From NCBI RefSeq assembly GCF_025147465.1, contig NZ_JALXOZ010000010.1, positions 1-64,000 of the forward strand: 64,000 bases of DNA. Direction: 5' to 3'. The number at the start of each line of letters is the position of its first letter. The first letter of the stretch is position 1. The translations under genes were made by a program, and so were the position numbers. Below the pieces are notes generated by a model that saw only the letters and a list, made by a program, of their open reading frames with translations, did not search any database and was not told where the DNA came from. This stretch comes from Dermabacter sp. p3-SID358 (GTDB taxonomy: Bacteria > Actinomycetota > Actinomycetes > Actinomycetales > Dermabacteraceae). This document shows, piece after piece, positions 42,570-49,994 of this stretch.

Positions 42570-43604
42570 ATGCGTGAAGCCCCTCTGATCTCGTTCGTCG
42601 TGCCCTGCTACAACTCGGCGGAGTACATGCAACGGGGTATCGACTCGATTCTTTTCGAGGGCGAGGAGGCGCGCGAGCGCATCGAGATCATCCTCGTGAA
42701 CGACGGTTCGACGGACGATACGGAACAGATCGCGCGCGAGTACGAAGAGCATTACCCGGATACCGTGCACGTCGTGAACCAAGAAAATGGTGGGCACGGC
42801 GCCGCCGTCATGGCAGGCGTTCACGCGGCGGCGGGGACATACCTCAAGGTTCTCGATTCCGACGACCGCCTCGACACGCGAGCTCTCACGGCGCTGCTCG
42901 ACACCGTCGCATCATTCCCGCCGGATAACCGCCCCGACGTCGTGCTCACCGACTACGTGTACGACAACCACGCGCTCAAGAAGAATCGCCGCATCAGCTA
43001 CCGCAGCACCGTTCCCGCGCGCCGCACGGTCACGTGGGATCAAGTGTCCCGCCCCCGCATGGGCAGCTACTTTCTCATGCACGCGATCCTCTACAAGCGC
43101 AGCGTTCTGCTCGAATCCGGCCTCGAGCTGCCACGCCACACGTTCTACGTAGACAACCTTTACGCGTCGATCCCGCTCCGGCACACGCACACGCTCCACT
43201 ACCTGCCCGTGCCGCTTTACTATTACTTCATTGGCCGCGAGGATCAGAGCGTTAACGAGAAGATCATGATTTCGAGGCTTGACCAGCAGCTTCGCGTCAA
43301 CAGGATCATGATCGACGAGCTACGCGTCGACAATATCGCTTCGCGTTCGCTTCGCCGCTACTTGCTTCACTACCTCACGATCATCACGAGCATTTCGCTC
43401 ACGTTCGCTGTTCTCGCGAAGACCCCGGAGGCGAAAGCCCAGGGCCGCGACCTGCTCGCCTACCTCAAGTCACACAACTACCCCGCGTACAAGGCATATC
43501 GCCGCACCCCCATGAGCATCGGTCTCAGCGCGCGCGGGCCGGGCGCGCACCGGTTTATTCGCACCACCTACGGGGTCATTCGCAAGCGGTTTGGGTTCAA
43601 TTAG
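42570..43604 (+). CDS. Family 2 glycosyltransferase
   Basis: 344 aa from the ATG at 42570 (an in-frame ATG at 42561 is the other choice). ISFVVPCYNSAEY, LVNDGSTDDT and KVLDSDDR (DXD) form a GT-A fold of the WcaA/EpsJ kind. The C-terminal 100 residues contain helices and a basic end. The family adds sugars in surface polysaccharide or glycolipid synthesis; the sugar is unknown. No signal peptide. It is followed directly by a repeat-derived hairpin. Confidence 0.82.
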   Translation: MREAPLISFVVPCYNSAEYMQRGIDSILFEGEEARERIEIILVNDGSTDDTEQIAREYEEHYPDTVHVVNQENGGHGAAVMAGVHAAAGTYLKVLDSDDRLDTRALTALLDTVASFPPDNRPDVVLTDYVYDNHALKKNRRISYRSTVPARRTVTWDQVSRPRMGSYFLMHAILYKRSVLLESGLELPRHTFYVDNLYASIPLRHTHTLHYLPVPLYYYFIGREDQSVNEKIMISRLDQQLRVNRIMIDELRVDNIASRSLRRYLLHYLTIITSISLTFAVLAKTPEAKAQGRDLLAYLKSHNYPAYKAYRRTPMSIGLSARGPGAHRFIRTTYGVIRKRFGFN

Positions 43605-43640
43605 GTCCGACGCTTGCCCGGCTACCGTCGGAATCTTTTT
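43604..43640 (+). terminator. Terminator-like hairpin made of two inverted dispersed motifs
   Basis: GGTCCGACGCTTGC (43604-43617) is followed by an inverted near-copy GCTACCGTCGGAATC (43621-43635). The stem TCCGACG/CGTCGGA is followed by ATCTTTTTC. It starts at the last base of the glycosyltransferase stop codon. The arrangement recalls Neisseria, where inverted uptake-sequence pairs act as terminators. Confidence 0.65.
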
Positions 43641-43724
43641 CACGCGCCGGACCACGCAACCGGGCTGGCTGCCCGTTCCACAACCGCTGGGCCCTGCCAG
43701 GATTCTTCGCCGAGCATCCTTCCT

Positions 43725-44060
43725 TTAGAAGAAGTTGACGAGGAGCACGAACGCTGCCGTGCCCGCTGCAACACTCACGAGGGTGCGGCGCCCGCAGAGA
43801 AGGTGCACGGCGATCGTGACGGCCGAGGCGATCAGCAGGTGAATGATGCTCCCGGGCTCTTCGGCAAGAGTGCTCTTGAAGGTCGCGAGCGCGAGGATGA
43901 CGAGGATGCCCGCGGGCATCCACACGGCCATAACTCGCACAAATTGAGACTTGCGAAGGGGTTCGAGGATCGCGAACGGGAGAGCGCGAAGCGTGAATGT
44001 GACCGCGAAAGCGATCAGGAGAACCGAGGCGAGGTACCAAAAAGGAATGTCAAGCTGCAT
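43725..44060 (-). CDS. azlD: Branched-chain amino acid export subunit AzlD
   Basis: 111 aa, four predicted helices. FWYLASVLLIAFAVTFTLRALPF is the usual start (given in part), with the conserved RALPF. The small partner that forms an exporter with AzlC. The ATG at 44060 overlaps the azlC stop by 11 bp, so expression is coupled. Confidence 0.85.
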   Translation of the reverse strand: MQLDIPFWYLASVLLIAFAVTFTLRALPFAILEPLRKSQFVRVMAVWMPAGILVILALATFKSTLAEEPGSIIHLLIASAVTIAVHLLCGRRTLVSVAAGTAAFVLLVNFF

Positions 44061-44805
44061 CGTCGCCCTCCATCTCTGCCGGCAGCGGCCTCGTGAGGCG
44101 CACGGCGAGGGTGTAGCGGGCGGCGAGCGTCGCGACAAATCCGATCATCGCGGCGAAGATCGGCTGGCCGGGCATGAGGAGAAGGGCGAGGCCGAACGCC
44201 GCGGCGCCGAGAATAAGAGAAGGGATCTCTTGCTTCGTTCGGCACGCATCGAGGGTCAGCGTGATGAACAGGGCGCACAGCGCGAAGCTCAAGCCGCGAA
44301 TTTGGAAGGGGATGAAGCTCGAGAGGAGAACGCCGATGAGACCGCCTCCCACCCAGCAGATCTGCAGCACGGCACCCGCCGAGATGACGCGCGGCTGCGT
44401 CCACCCCTTCGGATTAGCAACGGTGACTGCGAAGATCTCGTCGGTGAGCGAATACATCGCGTAGAACTTCAAGAACGGATTCTTGACGACCTTGAGCGGG
44501 AAGTTGAACGCGTAGAACACGTGCCGGAAATTCACGAAGAACGACGCAGCCGCGATGGTCAGGAGAGGCGTGAGCGAGGTGATGAGCGTGATGAGCAGAA
44601 GCTCGAGCGAACCTGCGTATGCGAAGAAAGACAACGCCGGGGCCATCCACCACGGGAGCCCCGATTGCACAACAAGCAGGCCAAACGCAATACCGATAGG
44701 GATCATGCCAAGGCCCGCGGGAAGAATGAGGAGCGCTCCCTGCGCAATCTCGTGGCGCACCGAATAGGGACGCGCATGCGCGCCAGGCCGCGCCTCAACG
44801 CTCAT
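44050..44805 (-). CDS. azlC: Branched-chain amino acid exporter AzlC
   Basis: 251 aa, six to seven helices. LPAGLGMIPIGIAFGLLV and FFAYAGSLELLLI are the family motifs, and SFFVNFRHVFYAF the conserved charged turn. Works with AzlD to export Leu/Ile/Val or analogues. I chose the ATG at 44805 because GGGAGA lies 6-7 nt upstream; the ATG at 44826 would add seven residues. No Lrp-type regulator is adjacent. Confidence 0.88.
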   Translation of the reverse strand: MSVEARPGAHARPYSVRHEIAQGALLILPAGLGMIPIGIAFGLLVVQSGLPWWMAPALSFFAYAGSLELLLITLITSLTPLLTIAAASFFVNFRHVFYAFNFPLKVVKNPFLKFYAMYSLTDEIFAVTVANPKGWTQPRVISAGAVLQICWVGGGLIGVLLSSFIPFQIRGLSFALCALFITLTLDACRTKQEIPSLILGAAAFGLALLLMPGQPIFAAMIGFVATLAARYTLAVRLTRPLPAEMEGDDAA

Positions 44806-44949
44806 GCGCGTCTCCCTCTCCCTCATATCGTTTCCTGTTTCCGCGGTGCGCGGAACGAAGTCAATCTTCGCACGCTCGCGGCATCAGAAGGAACAATTCA
44901 GGTCGCTGACCTGTGTATACATTGTGCTGGGAGTGAGGTCGTTGAACCT

Positions 44950-45336
44950 TTACGAGGATAGAGGGTCGCAAATGGCGAGGCCTAAGTCCTGAGCGACAGC
45001 GAGCATTTGACTGTCGTGGCTCACCACAGTGACCGCACTGCCTAACTGGAGGGCGGTCGCAAGATGAATAGCATCGAGCGAACGAAGATGCTGCGGTATC
45101 GCCTCAGCGATCGAGAGCACTGCATCAGTGAGCGGCGCGACGTCAACATAGCGGAGAAGCAATTCTCGCTCCTGTACCGGCCGCTCCTGACGCCGCAGCA
45201 CCCGGGTCAACTCAGTTTGGAGGAGCCTGGAAGAGACCACTCCGCGACCTGCAACGGCCTCTTTAAACCACTCTCGCGCCGACATGCTTCCTTCGAGCAC
45301 CGCGACCGCCACCGAGGTGTCAAGGTAGTTCGTCAC
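44950..45336 (-). CDS. vapC: VapC-type PIN-domain toxin
   Basis: 128 aa ribonuclease toxin. Acidic active site: Asp near residue 6 (NYLDTSVAV), Glu in LQTELTRVL, Asp in SLDAIHLATA and Asp in VVSHDSQML. GTG start overlaps the antitoxin stop as GTGA. VapC enzymes cut tRNA or rRNA until bound by VapB. Complete, so probably functional. Confidence 0.88.
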   Translation of the reverse strand: MTNYLDTSVAVAVLEGSMSAREWFKEAVAGRGVVSSRLLQTELTRVLRRQERPVQERELLLRYVDVAPLTDAVLSIAEAIPQHLRSLDAIHLATALQLGSAVTVVSHDSQMLAVAQDLGLAICDPLSS

Positions 45337-45590
45337 CGATCGCCCCTCGCCCAATCGACGAGTTCGTCTATCTCCGACTGCGACGCAGCCGGGCGATTGG
45401 GCCAATCATCGTATGAGACCGGACCCCGATCGCGGGCCGGCGTTACAGGCAGGGAACCATTCTCTTGCAGCGGGCCAAGCTGCGCCCAGGGACGGTGATG
45501 CTTAGTCACGACATAGGTTTGCCCAGCGGCCGCATCATCGAGCGCGCGAGTGGGGTTCTGCCGGAGTTCGGCCACTGAAATCGTCTTCAT
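45333..45590 (-). CDS. vapB: VapB/Phd-type antitoxin
   Basis: 85 aa. KTISVAELRQNPTRALDDA is the Phd/YefM-like DNA-binding N-terminus, and the acidic C-terminus (SEIDELVDWARGD) is the toxin-binding part. Cotranscribed and coupled with vapC. Direct repeats AATCTAG upstream suggest autoregulation. A TACACT box 6 nt before the ATG suggests a leaderless mRNA. Confidence 0.85.
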   Translation of the reverse strand: MKTISVAELRQNPTRALDDAAAGQTYVVTKHHRPWAQLGPLQENGSLPVTPARDRGPVSYDDWPNRPAASQSEIDELVDWARGDR

Positions 45591-45609
45591 GGCTCGAGTG
45601 TAGATGCAA

Positions 45610-45626
45610 AATCTAGTCGAATCTAG
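45610..45626. promoter_or_regulatory. Candidate vapBC operator
   Basis: Two AATCTAG direct repeats start 10 bp apart (45610 and 45620), one helical turn, on the same side of DNA just upstream of the vapB -10-like TACACT. Confidence 0.5.
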
Positions 45627-45706
45627 AGCATTGTCCACACCTAGACGCAACAGCATTCGATGACTTCCTCGGATGCAAAGCGCCGGAGGTGTGCAGCTTC
45701 TTGCAC

Positions 45707-46717
45707 TCAGTTTGCGGCGAGGAACTCCTCGAGCGAATCGAGCATCGCTGAACGTTCCGACTCCTCGGCCCACGAAATCTCAATCGAATTGCGAGCAAGC
45801 TGCGCGATTTGCTCATTCGTGAGGTTTTCCTTCTCCGCGAGCGCGAGGAAGTTATCCGCGATGTAGCCACCGAAGTACGCCGGGTCATCGGAGTTGATCG
45901 AAACCTTCACCCCGCGGCCGAGCAAATCCACGATCTCCTTGCCCTTCATCTCTTCCGTCACAAAGGAATTCGACATGGGGCAGCTCGTGAGGCCAATGCT
46001 CTTCTCCACCACGAGCTTCACGAGTTCGGGATCTTCGATGATGTTGGTGCCGTGATCGAGGCGCTCAGCACCGAGCTTCGTGAGTGCGGTGCGAATGTTG
46101 TCGATTGAACCGATCTGGTCGATATCGCAGTGCATCGTGACGCGAAGCCCGTTTTCACGCGCAAGGTCAAAAGCCTCGGCAAACTTCTGCGGCGGGTTGT
46201 CGCGCTCATCTGAATCGAGACCCACGCCCACAAACATGTCCTTGTACGGAAGCGCCGCGCGGAGGGTCTCAAGAGCTGACTCCGCTGACATATCGCGCAA
46301 GAAGCACAGGATGAGATCCGCGCTCACGCCATTCTCACGCGCTTCCTCGACCGCGCGGTAGTAGCCGCGGATGACGGCCTCGAGCTCAACCCCGCGCGTC
46401 GTGTGCGCTTGCGGATCGAAAAAACACTCGGCACGCACGACGCCGTTCTCTTTCGCCCGCGCGAAGTACGCCGAACCAAGCGCATAGAAGTCGTCTTCAT
46501 CCTGAAGCACGTTCATTGCCGGGTAGTACACGGCGAGGAACGAGGTGAGCGAATCGAACTCGTACGATGCTTCGACCTCTTCGACAGTCTCCTGACCGAT
46601 ATCAATCCCATTCTTCTTCGCGAGCTTGAGCTTGAGATCAGGCTCAAGGGTGCCTTCGAGGTGGAGGTGAAGTTCTGCCTTCGGAATGCTGTACGCGAAT
46701 TCTCGCGAAACGGCCAC
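45707..46717 (-). CDS. Adenine deaminase (adenosine deaminase family)
   Basis: 336 aa metal hydrolase. HLHLEG holds zinc ligands His17 and His19, and SINSDDPAYFGG the catalytic Asp pair. In place of the HAGE of adenosine deaminases it has MHCDIDQIGSIDNI, the signature of the adenine-specific (Aah1-like) branch, together with CFLRDMSAESA. So adenine to hypoxanthine is more likely than adenosine deamination. It could salvage adenine released by MtnN. Confidence 0.82.
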   Translation of the reverse strand: MAVSREFAYSIPKAELHLHLEGTLEPDLKLKLAKKNGIDIGQETVEEVEASYEFDSLTSFLAVYYPAMNVLQDEDDFYALGSAYFARAKENGVVRAECFFDPQAHTTRGVELEAVIRGYYRAVEEARENGVSADLILCFLRDMSAESALETLRAALPYKDMFVGVGLDSDERDNPPQKFAEAFDLARENGLRVTMHCDIDQIGSIDNIRTALTKLGAERLDHGTNIIEDPELVKLVVEKSIGLTSCPMSNSFVTEEMKGKEIVDLLGRGVKVSINSDDPAYFGGYIADNFLALAEKENLTNEQIAQLARNSIEISWAEESERSAMLDSLEEFLAAN

Positions 46718-46791
46718 GATTGCTCCTCAAGATCGTTCGAGTGAGTAATTCTGGGGAGTCCCCTTCTCCATTGTGGCACTACGAGTCACAA

Positions 46792-46805
46792 GCGACCGTC
46801 GGACC
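46792..46805 (-). repeat. Dispersed motif, one-mismatch copy
   Basis: GGTCCGACGGTCGC on the minus strand between the Nudix and adenine deaminase genes; one mismatch to the 12-mer. Confidence 0.6.
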
Positions 46806-46813
46806 CCGAAGCC

Positions 46814-47308
46814 TTAAAGTGACTGTTCACGAATAGTGCCGAGCGTGCGCGGGCGAATGCTCGGATCGGCTTGAAGCCACTCGCTAACCTCACGGGGTCG
46901 CACGTCATGCGTGTGGAGATCGTCAATCTCGATCCAGCGCACACCCACCTGATTCTTGTCGTGCCCCTCCCCCACTCGAGGTTCGCTTCCGGGCTCGAGG
47001 TCGCACCAAAAGAGGAGATTCTGCTGGTGGAACACCTCCCCGGCGTCGCGGTAGCGGCCCACCTTCGCGCTGATGAGATCAAACGTGCACGCGAGGTCGT
47101 AAACGCGCACGCCCGCGCCCACCTCCTCTTCACATTCGCGCCTCAGCGCCTCAACCTGGCTCTCGCCGTGCTCCTGCCCACCGCCAGGGAGAACTAAGAC
47201 GCGATTGCCGTTGATGTCGATATTTTCGTTGAAGAGCACGCTCGTACCACGCACAATGATCGCCTTGACGCCCACGCGCACGTTCGAATAACCGGGATCG
47301 AGTTCCAT
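46814..47308 (-). CDS. Nudix hydrolase
   Basis: 164 aa. The Nudix box GGGQEHGESQVEALRRECEEE is complete (metal-binding REcEEE, listed to 20 residues: GGGQEHGESQVEALRRECEE). FWCDLEPGSEPRVGEGHDKN and a C-terminal HTHDVRPREV segment fit the GDP-mannose/NADH-like small Nudix type, but the substrate is open. Upstream of the deaminase gene by 97 bp. Confidence 0.85.
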   Translation of the reverse strand: MELDPGYSNVRVGVKAIIVRGTSVLFNENIDINGNRVLVLPGGGQEHGESQVEALRRECEEEVGAGVRVYDLACTFDLISAKVGRYRDAGEVFHQQNLLFWCDLEPGSEPRVGEGHDKNQVGVRWIEIDDLHTHDVRPREVSEWLQADPSIRPRTLGTIREQSL

Positions 47309-47322
47309 ATCCCCATCGTAGG

Positions 47323-47336
47323 GGTCCGACGCTTGC
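47323..47336 (+). repeat. Dispersed TCCGACGSTTGC motif, divergent-promoter copy
   Basis: GGTCCGACGCTTGC in the 75-bp region between the divergent Nudix and DMT genes. Confidence 0.8.
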
Positions 47337-47383
47337 CTGCCATTCGTGCCCCTTATTTTTGCGAAGTGTTCCTGCGCGAGACA

Positions 47384-48382
47384 ATGACGAGCATGAGTGC
47401 GGATGAATCAGTAGTGGAGGAACCCCACGGGGCCGTCATGGCGCCTCGCGCGCCATGGTGGGCGATCGCGATCATCATGGTCGGCGGAGTGCTCGCCGCC
47501 GTGCAATCGCGCATCAACGCCGATCTCGCGAAGCATCTCGAAAGCCCATACCTCGCGGCTTTCGTGAGCTTCGGAATCGGTTGCCTCGGTCTCGTGGTCA
47601 TCGTGCTTGCACGGCCCGGCGAGCGCCGTGCGGCACGCGAATACGCGAGCGACCTCGTGAGTGGACGCTTCGAGTGGCGCTACGCAATCGGCGGTCTCGG
47701 CGGCGCCTTCCTCGTGTTCACGCAGGCCCTTACTGTCGGAGTTCTCGGGGTCGCGCTGTTCATCGTGAGCGTCGTGGCCGGGCAGACCCTTGCGGGCGCG
47801 GCGCTCGATCGCGTGGGTTTCGGCCCGGGCGAACCGCGACGGCTGAGCCCTGCACGTCTCATCGGCGCGGCTCTCATGGTCGCGAGTGTGGCGTTGGCGC
47901 TCGCCTCGGGACTCTCGAACTCGGTCCCGTGGTTAAGCCTCGCACTTCCGTTTCTCGCAGGCGTGGGGGTGGGCCTCCAGACGGGTGCGAACGGCATCGT
48001 CACCGCTCATACGGGAAGCTTTCTCGTTTCGGCACTCGGGAACTTCACGATGGGATCGCTCGCCCTCGGCATTGCGGCGGCCATCAGCGTTGCGGTGACT
48101 CCGCTCGGCGGGTCGTTTCCCACCAACCCGATTCTCTACCTCGGCGGGCTCATTGGACTCACCTATATCGCCGCCTCGGCAGCCCTCGTGCGCTATACCG
48201 GCGTGCTCGTGCTGAGCGGCGCGTCAATCGCGGGCCAGATCATCGGTTCCGTCATGCTCGACGCATTCGATCCCGGCGTGCACCTGTCCCCACTCACGAT
48301 CGTGGGCGCGGCACTCACGCTGCTCGCCGCGGTCGTCATCGCGGGCTACCTGCCGCTACCCTCGCGCAGGCAGGTTCCATAA
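47384..48382 (+). CDS. DMT superfamily transporter (YdcZ/DUF606-like)
   Basis: 332 aa with ten helices in two repeats. GGVLAAVQSRINADLAKHL in the first half and LQTGANGIVTAHTG in the second are the paired Q-x-N motifs of the YdcZ/DUF606 family, fused here into one protein. Exact start uncertain: ATG 47384 or 47393; the open frame extends to 47333 without a ribosome site. Substrate unknown. Confidence 0.8.
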   Translation: MTSMSADESVVEEPHGAVMAPRAPWWAIAIIMVGGVLAAVQSRINADLAKHLESPYLAAFVSFGIGCLGLVVIVLARPGERRAAREYASDLVSGRFEWRYAIGGLGGAFLVFTQALTVGVLGVALFIVSVVAGQTLAGAALDRVGFGPGEPRRLSPARLIGAALMVASVALALASGLSNSVPWLSLALPFLAGVGVGLQTGANGIVTAHTGSFLVSALGNFTMGSLALGIAAAISVAVTPLGGSFPTNPILYLGGLIGLTYIAASAALVRYTGVLVLSGASIAGQIIGSVMLDAFDPGVHLSPLTIVGAALTLLAAVVIAGYLPLPSRRQVP

Positions 48383-48385
48383 GGG

Positions 48386-48481
48386 GGCGGGTTCCGCAGC
48401 CCAGGCTGCCTCTGGCTGTTTCCTTGCTGGCTTTCCCTACCCCTGCTCGGGCAGTTTCAGGGGGTTGCTGCGGCGCCCGTT
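48386..48481. ncRNA. Candidate structured RNA or large hairpin after the DMT gene
   Basis: Outer stem CCGCAGC (48394-48400) with GCTGCGG (48467-48473), extended outward by six further pairs including GGGC/GCCC, and an inner CTGCC/GGCAG stem (48406-48410 with 48450-48454). The loop is pyrimidine-rich on the plus strand. It begins 4 bp after the DMT stop. There is no T run and no recognised RNA family, so it could be a 3'-UTR structure on either strand. Confidence 0.4.
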
Positions 48482-48484
48482 CTA

Positions 48485-48549
48485 AAAGTGGTGAAAAACG
48501 TCGTTAGACCCCAAGTTCTTGACGCGACGCGGCGATTTTTCACCACTTT
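48485..48549. repeat. 14-bp perfect inverted repeat
   Basis: AAAGTGGTGAAAAA (48485-48498) and TTTTTCACCACTTT (48536-48549) flank 37 bp; four or five more pairs (CGTCG/CGGCG) extend the stem inward. The A/T-rich arms contrast with the genome. It could be a protein-binding site, a mini-element or a bidirectional terminator. Confidence 0.6.
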
Positions 48550-48587
48550 CCTGAACGCGCCTGGCGGGCAGTGGCACTACCTGCTGT

Positions 48588-48653
48588 AACTAGCACTACT
48601 TGAGGAACTAGAACTACTGGAACTAGAACTACTGGAGCAACTGGTATTACTGG
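48588..48653. repeat. Four-unit A/T-rich tandem repeat
   Basis: Units AACTAGCACTACTTGAGG, AACTAGAACTACTGG, AACTAGAACTACTGGAGC and AACTGGTATTACTGG (18, 15, 18 and 15 bp). In the frame 48590-48694 the units read as Leu/Glu repeats (LELLE) with rare CTA/TTA codons, but no start codon precedes. It lies between the DMT and SUKH-like genes. Confidence 0.7.
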
Positions 48654-48697
48654 GGCGGGCCGTACACCCCGAAAGGAAGCGTCCCCTCAACTGACCG

Positions 48698-49306
48698 TCA
48701 CTCGCCATCCGCAACGAGCCGCGCAGTCAGGCCATCCGGTTCGAACTCGACGTGTGACGAGAGATCATCAACCGATTCGAGCACCGTGAACGTCGAGCGT
48801 TGCGACTCCGTAACTGCGCGCCACACGTCATCGCCAGGATCGCTCGCCTCGGGGCTGAGCGCCGCAATCGCGCGCGTGACAGTGTCGACATATTCATCGA
48901 GGCTCGTCGCGAGGAGGTGCATATTGAGTTCTTCGTCGATCCACCACACGCCACCCGGGATCCCTTCGTTATTGAGCGTGAGAATCACGGCATCGTCGGT
49001 GGTCTCGAAGAGGGGATAGTACGACGTCGGCTCGCCCAGCAACGTAAACGGGCCCAGATCGGTGCGGTCCTCGGCGAGGAGAGTCAGCTCGAACTCCCCC
49101 ACGCGCACACCCGCAAGTTCGTCGGCGAGGTCCTTGAGGGCCGGGGGCACGTCGGCCCCAGACTCCTCGGGATCGATGGAATCAGCGAGACCATTGGAGG
49201 CTGCAACCGCGGCGGCGAGGCGCTCAAACGCGGCCCGCATTTTTGAGGTGTCAACGTCGGTAGTGGGGGTGGGCCAGTCGAGTTTTACGGGCTGATTCAC
49301 GTGCAT
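48698..49306 (-). CDS. SUKH/SMI1-KNR4-like protein
   Basis: 202 aa cytosolic protein. A helical N-terminal half (about 20-75) with PPALKDLADELAG, then GEFELTLLAEDRTDLGPF, TLNNEGIPGGVWWIDEELNMH and the closing LLATSLDEYVDTVTRAI. This layout (ligand-pocket beta strands ending in a phrase like laxSFxEyl) is that of the SUKH superfamily, often immunity or polymorphic-toxin proteins. No toxin is adjacent. ATG with GAGGAGG. Assignment is by pattern only. Confidence 0.6.
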   Translation of the reverse strand: MHVNQPVKLDWPTPTTDVDTSKMRAAFERLAAAVAASNGLADSIDPEESGADVPPALKDLADELAGVRVGEFELTLLAEDRTDLGPFTLLGEPTSYYPLFETTDDAVILTLNNEGIPGGVWWIDEELNMHLLATSLDEYVDTVTRAIAALSPEASDPGDDVWRAVTESQRSTFTVLESVDDLSSHVEFEPDGLTARLVADGE

Positions 49307-49601
49307 CCTCCTCGTGGGCGCCAGGGCATGTGTAAAGGTTTCGTGAGAGACCACGGCAATCGTACCGTGACGTCAGCCACGATTCCCAGGCTGCAAAACA
49401 GGAACGTACGGCATCACCAGCACGAATACTGAGGCCACGAATGTCTCATGCAGGAATCCGGTCGTGCTCTCAGCATTTTGCAAGGCCGAGCACAGCGCCC
49501 GGGAAGAAAGAAGCGGTTATATGTAATCACGCGTTAGCGGCGTACCGATCCTTTGAGGAGAGGATCCGTACTTGAAGCCCTAGCGCGGGGGAAAGGGATA
49601 C
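49307..49601. other. Intergenic region with possible plus-strand small RNA
   Basis: No gene with a ribosome site. A hairpin GTACCGATCCT/AGGATCCGTAC lies at 49544-49573, and a strong terminator follows at 49602. Together with an A/T-rich patch TTATATGTAATC (49516-49527) this could be a short transcribed RNA of about 100 nt. The rest has no visible feature. Confidence 0.35.
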
Positions 49602-49640
49602 GGCGCCGGCTCGTGGGGACGAGCCGGCGCCCTTATTAAA
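49602..49640 (+). terminator. Strong hairpin terminator
   Basis: GGCGCCGGCTCGT (49602-49614) pairs perfectly, around a GGGG loop, with ACGAGCCGGCGCC (49619-49631), followed by CTTATTAAA. No plus-strand gene precedes it. Confidence 0.7.
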
Positions 49641-49675
49641 CGCGAACGGGCTCAATGACCCGAGACCGAAATCTG

Positions 49676-49745
49676 TACCCAACGTTTGCGGCGGATTGGC
49701 AGAGAATACCGCCGTAAACGTTGGGTTTAGTTTTCTAGGCCGAAA
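49676..49745. other. Conserved hairpin element, copy 2
   Basis: CCCAACGTTTGCGGCGG (49678-49694) and CCGCCGTAAACGTTGGG (49709-49725) form 17-bp arms with one mismatch around a 14-nt loop, then TTAGTTTTCTAGGCCG. Same architecture as 78-146. Again downstream of a plus-strand terminator and next to GC-rich repeats. Confidence 0.7.
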
Positions 49746-49994
49746 GAACTTAGGGGGTTCGCCTCGGGGGGTTCCGCCGCAGGGCAGGGCTGCACCGAGG
49801 TCCGGGGTTCCGCCCCAGGGCTGGGAGGTACCCAGACAAGGGTTCCGGACGAGGGCCGAGGCCAGGACGAGGGCCGAGCCCCAGGGTCAGGGGCCTGTTC
49901 GGGCGCGGGCCCCGGGGCCCGCACCAGGACGCGCGTCTGCCTCGGGGTCGGGTTTTCGATTGGGGCAGGGGGCAGGTCGGGCGCGAGCCGAGGG
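49746..49994. repeat. GC-rich degenerate repeat tract
   Basis: Low-complexity sequence with recurring GGGGTTCCGCC(C/G)CAGGGC and GACGAGGGCCGAG units, reaching the 3' end of the HicA-like gene. Unlike 171-310 the units are irregular. Open frames across it show only compositional bias. Confidence 0.6.

Noticed and set aside
45707..46717. Adenosine deaminase
   Set aside because: The HAGE motif is replaced by HCDIDQ, typical of adenine deaminases, so I kept the narrower call.
48386..48481. SRP RNA, RNase P or tmRNA
   Set aside because: The conserved GGTCAGG...GGAAGG, GAGGAAAGTCC and tmRNA tRNA-like ends are all absent.
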